Shown in pieces: positions 11,001 through 11,365 of a DNA stretch of 11,365 bases. Position 1 is the stretch's first letter. Every line of letters begins with the position of its first letter. The DNA is from Phoronis ovalis (lineage: Eukaryota > Phoronida > Phoronidae), in NCBI GenBank assembly GCA_028565635.1, contig JAOXYB010053868.1, positions 1 to 11,365 on the forward strand, read 5' to 3'. A program made the translations under genes and the position numbers. Below the pieces are notes generated by a model. The model was not told the DNA's origin, searched no databases, and was given only the letters and a program-made list of their open reading frames with translations.

Positions 11001-11136
11001 GTAGTTATGTCTTGTGTATTACAGAAATGCATCGAACGCAAACTGAATTTGAAGACCAGCTGGTTTTTAAAGTGTTTATCTTTCAATTTGTCAACTTTTA
11101 CTCTTCCATATTTTACATTGGGTTTTTTAAGGGAAA
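4940..11136 (+). CDS. ANO7: Anoctamin-7-like (TMEM16 family) membrane protein, 12 exons, partial at both ends
   Basis: Twelve exons join into one frame of 548 codons plus 2 bases: 4940-5039, 5195-5370, 5661-5768, 6418-6554, 6982-7150, 7621-7786, 8388-8478, 8888-9057, 9570-9652, 9965-10102, 10463-10658, 11025-11136. Residues 1-277 are the cytosolic N-terminal domain with the family stretches [21 protein letters not shown] and AAFPLHDGP. Approximate TM segments are 278-308, 358-378, 436-466, 480-503 and 526-546. The loop between TM1 and TM2 holds five Cys (320, 330, 333, 339, 348) and N-glycosylation motifs NGT (324) and NLS (343). Stretches I recall as closest to vertebrate ANO7 are RFLGSD, LEYWKRK, ERPRPxF, NPITG, HRTQTxFED and [14 protein letters not shown]. 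Anoctamins are dimeric calcium-activated chloride channels or lipid scramblases; ANO7 has been linked to scrambling. The calcium-binding acidic residues of TM6-TM8 are downstream of the window, so activity cannot be judged. Vertebrate ANO7 is roughly 900 residues, so about 60% is visible. Family is secure; ANO7 orthology is likely. Confidence 0.93.
5195..5370 (+). CDS. ANO7: ANO7-like exon B, cytosolic N-terminal domain
   Basis: Acceptor CATTTTCAG, donor GTATCT. It encodes residues 34-92, beginning [13 protein letters not shown] and ending [18 protein letters not shown]. The middle is a polar Ser/Thr/Lys/Glu linker (about residues 45-67), variable across the family, followed by the conserved ERxxKWRxxFLxNL helix. 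A continuous reading past the donor would only add intron sequence. Confidence 0.93.
5661..5768 (+). CDS. ANO7: ANO7-like exon C, cytosolic N-terminal domain
   Basis: Acceptor GCTCTTTCAG, donor GTAACT, 36 whole codons (residues 93-128), phase 0 at both ends. It carries the anoctamin signature [20 protein letters not shown] and ends LRAPLQ. This is the strand-plus-helix with the near-invariant APWxVL core. Confidence 0.95.
5769..6417 (+). other. Intron 3 of the ANO7-like gene (649 bases)
   Basis: GTAACT to CCCTTAG, phase 0. It includes a small palindrome GTACAT...ATGTAC around 6320-6339. No exon is needed here because exons C and D join directly in the ANO7 pattern (APLQ then NPSSNWS). Confidence 0.85.
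6418..6554 (+). CDS. ANO7: ANO7-like exon D, cytosolic linker
   Basis: Acceptor TGTACCCTTAG, donor GTAATC. It encodes residues 129-173 plus two bases of Arg174: [13 protein letters not shown], then [16 protein letters not shown]. The NWS and PPxYYxCxFxxxKLxRF pattern is what I recall in ANO7 and not in the longer ANO1/ANO4-type linkers, which supports the subfamily call. The phase-2 join gives RFLGSDD in the next exon. Confidence 0.92.
6555..6981 (+). other. Intron 4 (427 bases)
   Basis: GTAATC to TTTTTAG, phase 2. No additional feature is visible. Confidence 0.85.
6982..7150 (+). CDS. ANO7: ANO7-like exon E, cytosolic domain
   Basis: Acceptor TCTGTTTTTAG, donor GTGAGA. It encodes the end of Arg174 and residues 175-230: [18 protein letters not shown], then [19 protein letters not shown]. 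The FFT/YFT-xxxR-xxxxxxIL and AAFPLHD patterns are anoctamin hallmarks. The shape FLGSDxxDxxFTST is closest to ANO7. Confidence 0.95.
7330..7350 (+). repeat. Short GTGTG-type microsatellite in intron 5
   Basis: GGTGTAGTGTGGTGTGGTGTG, about four copies of a 5-base GTGTG unit with one variant. It is simple-sequence DNA with no coding role. Confidence 0.7.
7398..7503. repeat. Near-perfect inverted repeat in intron 5
   Basis: TTTATCAAAACTGAATCA at 7398-7415 pairs with TGATTCAGTTTTGGATAAA at 7485-7503: all 18 bases match, with one extra G in the right arm. The 69-base spacer contains short GTCAT/TGTCA repeats. It could be a hairpin in the pre-mRNA or the remains of a very small inverted-repeat element. 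I see no clear target duplication. Confidence 0.7.
7621..7786 (+). CDS. ANO7: ANO7-like exon F, pre-TM1 region and start of TM1
   Basis: Acceptor AATAATTTTAG, donor GTATGA. It encodes residues 231-285 plus the first base of Gly286: [20 protein letters not shown], then [16 protein letters not shown]. The basic, aromatic stretch [21 protein letters not shown] is the conserved amphipathic run into TM1. TM1 begins near residue 278. Confidence 0.96.
7787..8387 (+). other. Intron 6 (601 bases)
   Basis: GTATGA to TGTGCAG, phase 1. An 86-codon open frame at 7969-8229 has no recognisable product and is judged chance. Confidence 0.85.
8388..8478 (+). CDS. ANO7: ANO7-like exon G, TM1
   Basis: Acceptor TTATGTGCAG, donor GTAAGT. 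It encodes the end of Gly286 and residues 287-315 plus two bases of Ala316: [20 protein letters not shown], ending FSNVP. This is the rest of TM1 with the family motif GFYTxxLLPAxxVG, and the first extracellular residues. Confidence 0.95.
8479..8887 (+). other. Intron 7 (409 bases)
   Basis: GTAAGT to TTTGTAG, phase 2. No additional feature is visible. Confidence 0.85.
8888..9057 (+). CDS. ANO7: ANO7-like exon H, first extracellular loop and start of TM2
   Basis: Acceptor TATTTGTAG, donor GTAAGT. It encodes the end of Ala316, residues 317-372 and one base of Ala373. The extracellular loop has Cys at 320, 330, 333, 339 and 348, the disulfide-forming positions expected in anoctamins, and possible N-glycosylation sites at NGT and NLS. 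It then reads [18 protein letters not shown], the FDHxGTVFxxxFMAxWA motif of TM2. Confidence 0.94.
9058..9569 (+). other. Intron 8 (512 bases)
   Basis: GTAAGT to CTTACAG, phase 1. No additional feature is visible. Confidence 0.85.
9570..9652 (+). CDS. ANO7: ANO7-like exon I, end of TM2 and cytosolic loop
   Basis: Acceptor TGCTCTTACAG, donor GTGTGT (a weaker donor than its neighbours). It encodes the end of Ala373 and residues 374-400: [20 protein letters not shown], then MDFEEEE. [25 protein letters not shown] is one of the strongest anoctamin signatures. Confidence 0.96.
9653..9964 (+). other. Intron 9 (312 bases)
   Basis: GTGTGT to ATTTTAG, phase 0. The donor is followed by an open run of about 125 bases, so retention of the intron start would only add unrelated residues. 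Confidence 0.83.
9965..10102 (+). CDS. ANO7: ANO7-like exon J, cytosolic TM2-TM3 loop and start of TM3
   Basis: Acceptor GTATTTTAG, donor GTGGGT, 46 whole codons (residues 401-446). It begins [20 protein letters not shown] and continues to [18 protein letters not shown]. The ERPRPxF, NPITG, EPxFPExxRxxR motifs match the anoctamin loop in order. The exon ends inside TM3. Confidence 0.94.
10103..10462 (+). other. Intron 10 (360 bases), inside TM3
   Basis: GTGGGT to CTTTTCAG, phase 0. It splits the TM3 helix (AIIIM before, LILVL after). No additional feature is visible. Confidence 0.85.
10463..10658 (+). CDS. ANO7: ANO7-like exon K, TM3 and TM4
   Basis: Acceptor TTTGCTTTTCAG, donor GTGAGT. It encodes residues 447-511 plus one base of Glu512. 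It begins with the hydrophobic end of TM3 ([20 protein letters not shown]). An extracellular stretch [11 protein letters not shown] follows, then TM4 with [20 protein letters not shown] and [13 protein letters not shown] and the INLxxIxxLxxxYExLAxxLTxWE pattern are family hallmarks. Confidence 0.94.
10659..11024 (+). other. Intron 11 (366 bases)
   Basis: GTGAGT to ATTACAG, phase 1. No additional feature is visible. Confidence 0.85.
11025..11136 (+). CDS. ANO7: ANO7-like exon L, TM4-TM5 link and TM5 (last visible exon)
   Basis: Acceptor TGTATTACAG, donor GTAAGT. It encodes the end of Glu512, residues 513-548 and two bases of the next codon: [20 protein letters not shown], then [16 protein letters not shown]. 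The E-x-HRTQTxFED element and the FxFxQFVNFYxSxFYIxFFKG helix are near-invariant in anoctamins. The following exon, expected to hold the TM5-TM6 loop, is outside the window. Confidence 0.96.
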
Positions 11137-11195
11137 GTAAGTTGTTTGCTTTGGTTATGAAATAATGTTAATAATTTTCATTGACAATGTTTTTA

Positions 11196-11365
11196 TGCCC
11201 ATCCACCATAGTGGAATGGGCATATTGTCGTAGTGTAGGCGTCGTCGTCGTATGTAACACTTTCTTTGTCTCGCGATAACAGCTTCAGTTTTACCCGATC
11301 GCTTTCATATTCGGCACAGGGTAAATACAGGTCAAAGTGCAGGTCGCTTATACTTTTGACCTCGA
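11196..11365. repeat. Probable dispersed repeat at the right edge, in the last intron
   Basis: Composition changes abruptly from AT-rich intron to mixed sequence with many CG dinucleotides. It starts with a hairpin (TGCCCAT at 11196-11202 pairs with ATGGGCA at 11216-11222, with CCAC/GTGG inside). A GTCGTCGTCGT run follows near 11241-11251, then TCTCGCGATAAC and a run ending TTTTGACCTCGA. CG-rich islands with GACCT-type motifs in an otherwise CG-poor genome are typical of interspersed repeats in marine invertebrates. The element continues past the window, so its class cannot be named. Confidence 0.6.

Overview
This is animal nuclear DNA. One spliced gene on the + strand is broken into twelve coding exons with GT-AG introns of about 155 to 650 bases, set in AT-rich non-coding DNA. 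There are no bacterial-style compact genes, operons or ribosome binding sites. Joining the exons gives one open reading frame of 548 codons plus 2 bases. It reads as an anoctamin (TMEM16) membrane protein, and the closest match I can recall is ANO7 (TMEM16G/NGEP). Divergence from vertebrate ANO7, short introns and the style of the repeats suggest a marine invertebrate, perhaps a mollusc or another lophotrochozoan. The species is inference only.

Layout. Positions 1-4939 hold no gene I can support. They contain a compact transposon-like element at 451-786 with 40-base terminal inverted repeats, an 8-base flanking duplication and about six internal ~32-base tandem repeats. They also contain an interleaved pair of direct repeats (1311-1620) and a ~180-base imperfect tandem duplication (2351-2700). 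The rest looks like unique AT-rich upstream or intron sequence.

Positions 4940-11136 hold the twelve exons. They cover the cytosolic N-terminal domain from the anoctamin dimerisation-type region ([17 protein letters not shown]), then transmembrane segments 1 to 5. All eleven internal junctions keep the frame. The gene is cut at both ends. The initiator Met lies in an unseen upstream exon, because an in-frame TAG sits directly before the first visible exon and that exon has no Met. The calcium-binding helices TM6-TM8 lie beyond the right edge.

Positions 11137-11365 are the start of the next intron. It carries a dispersed repeat starting with a hairpin and a (CGT)n tract and running off the window. 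Intron 5 contains a near-perfect 18/19-base inverted repeat.

I found no previously undescribed system. The notable items are the anoctamin gene model and the 336-base inverted-repeat element.
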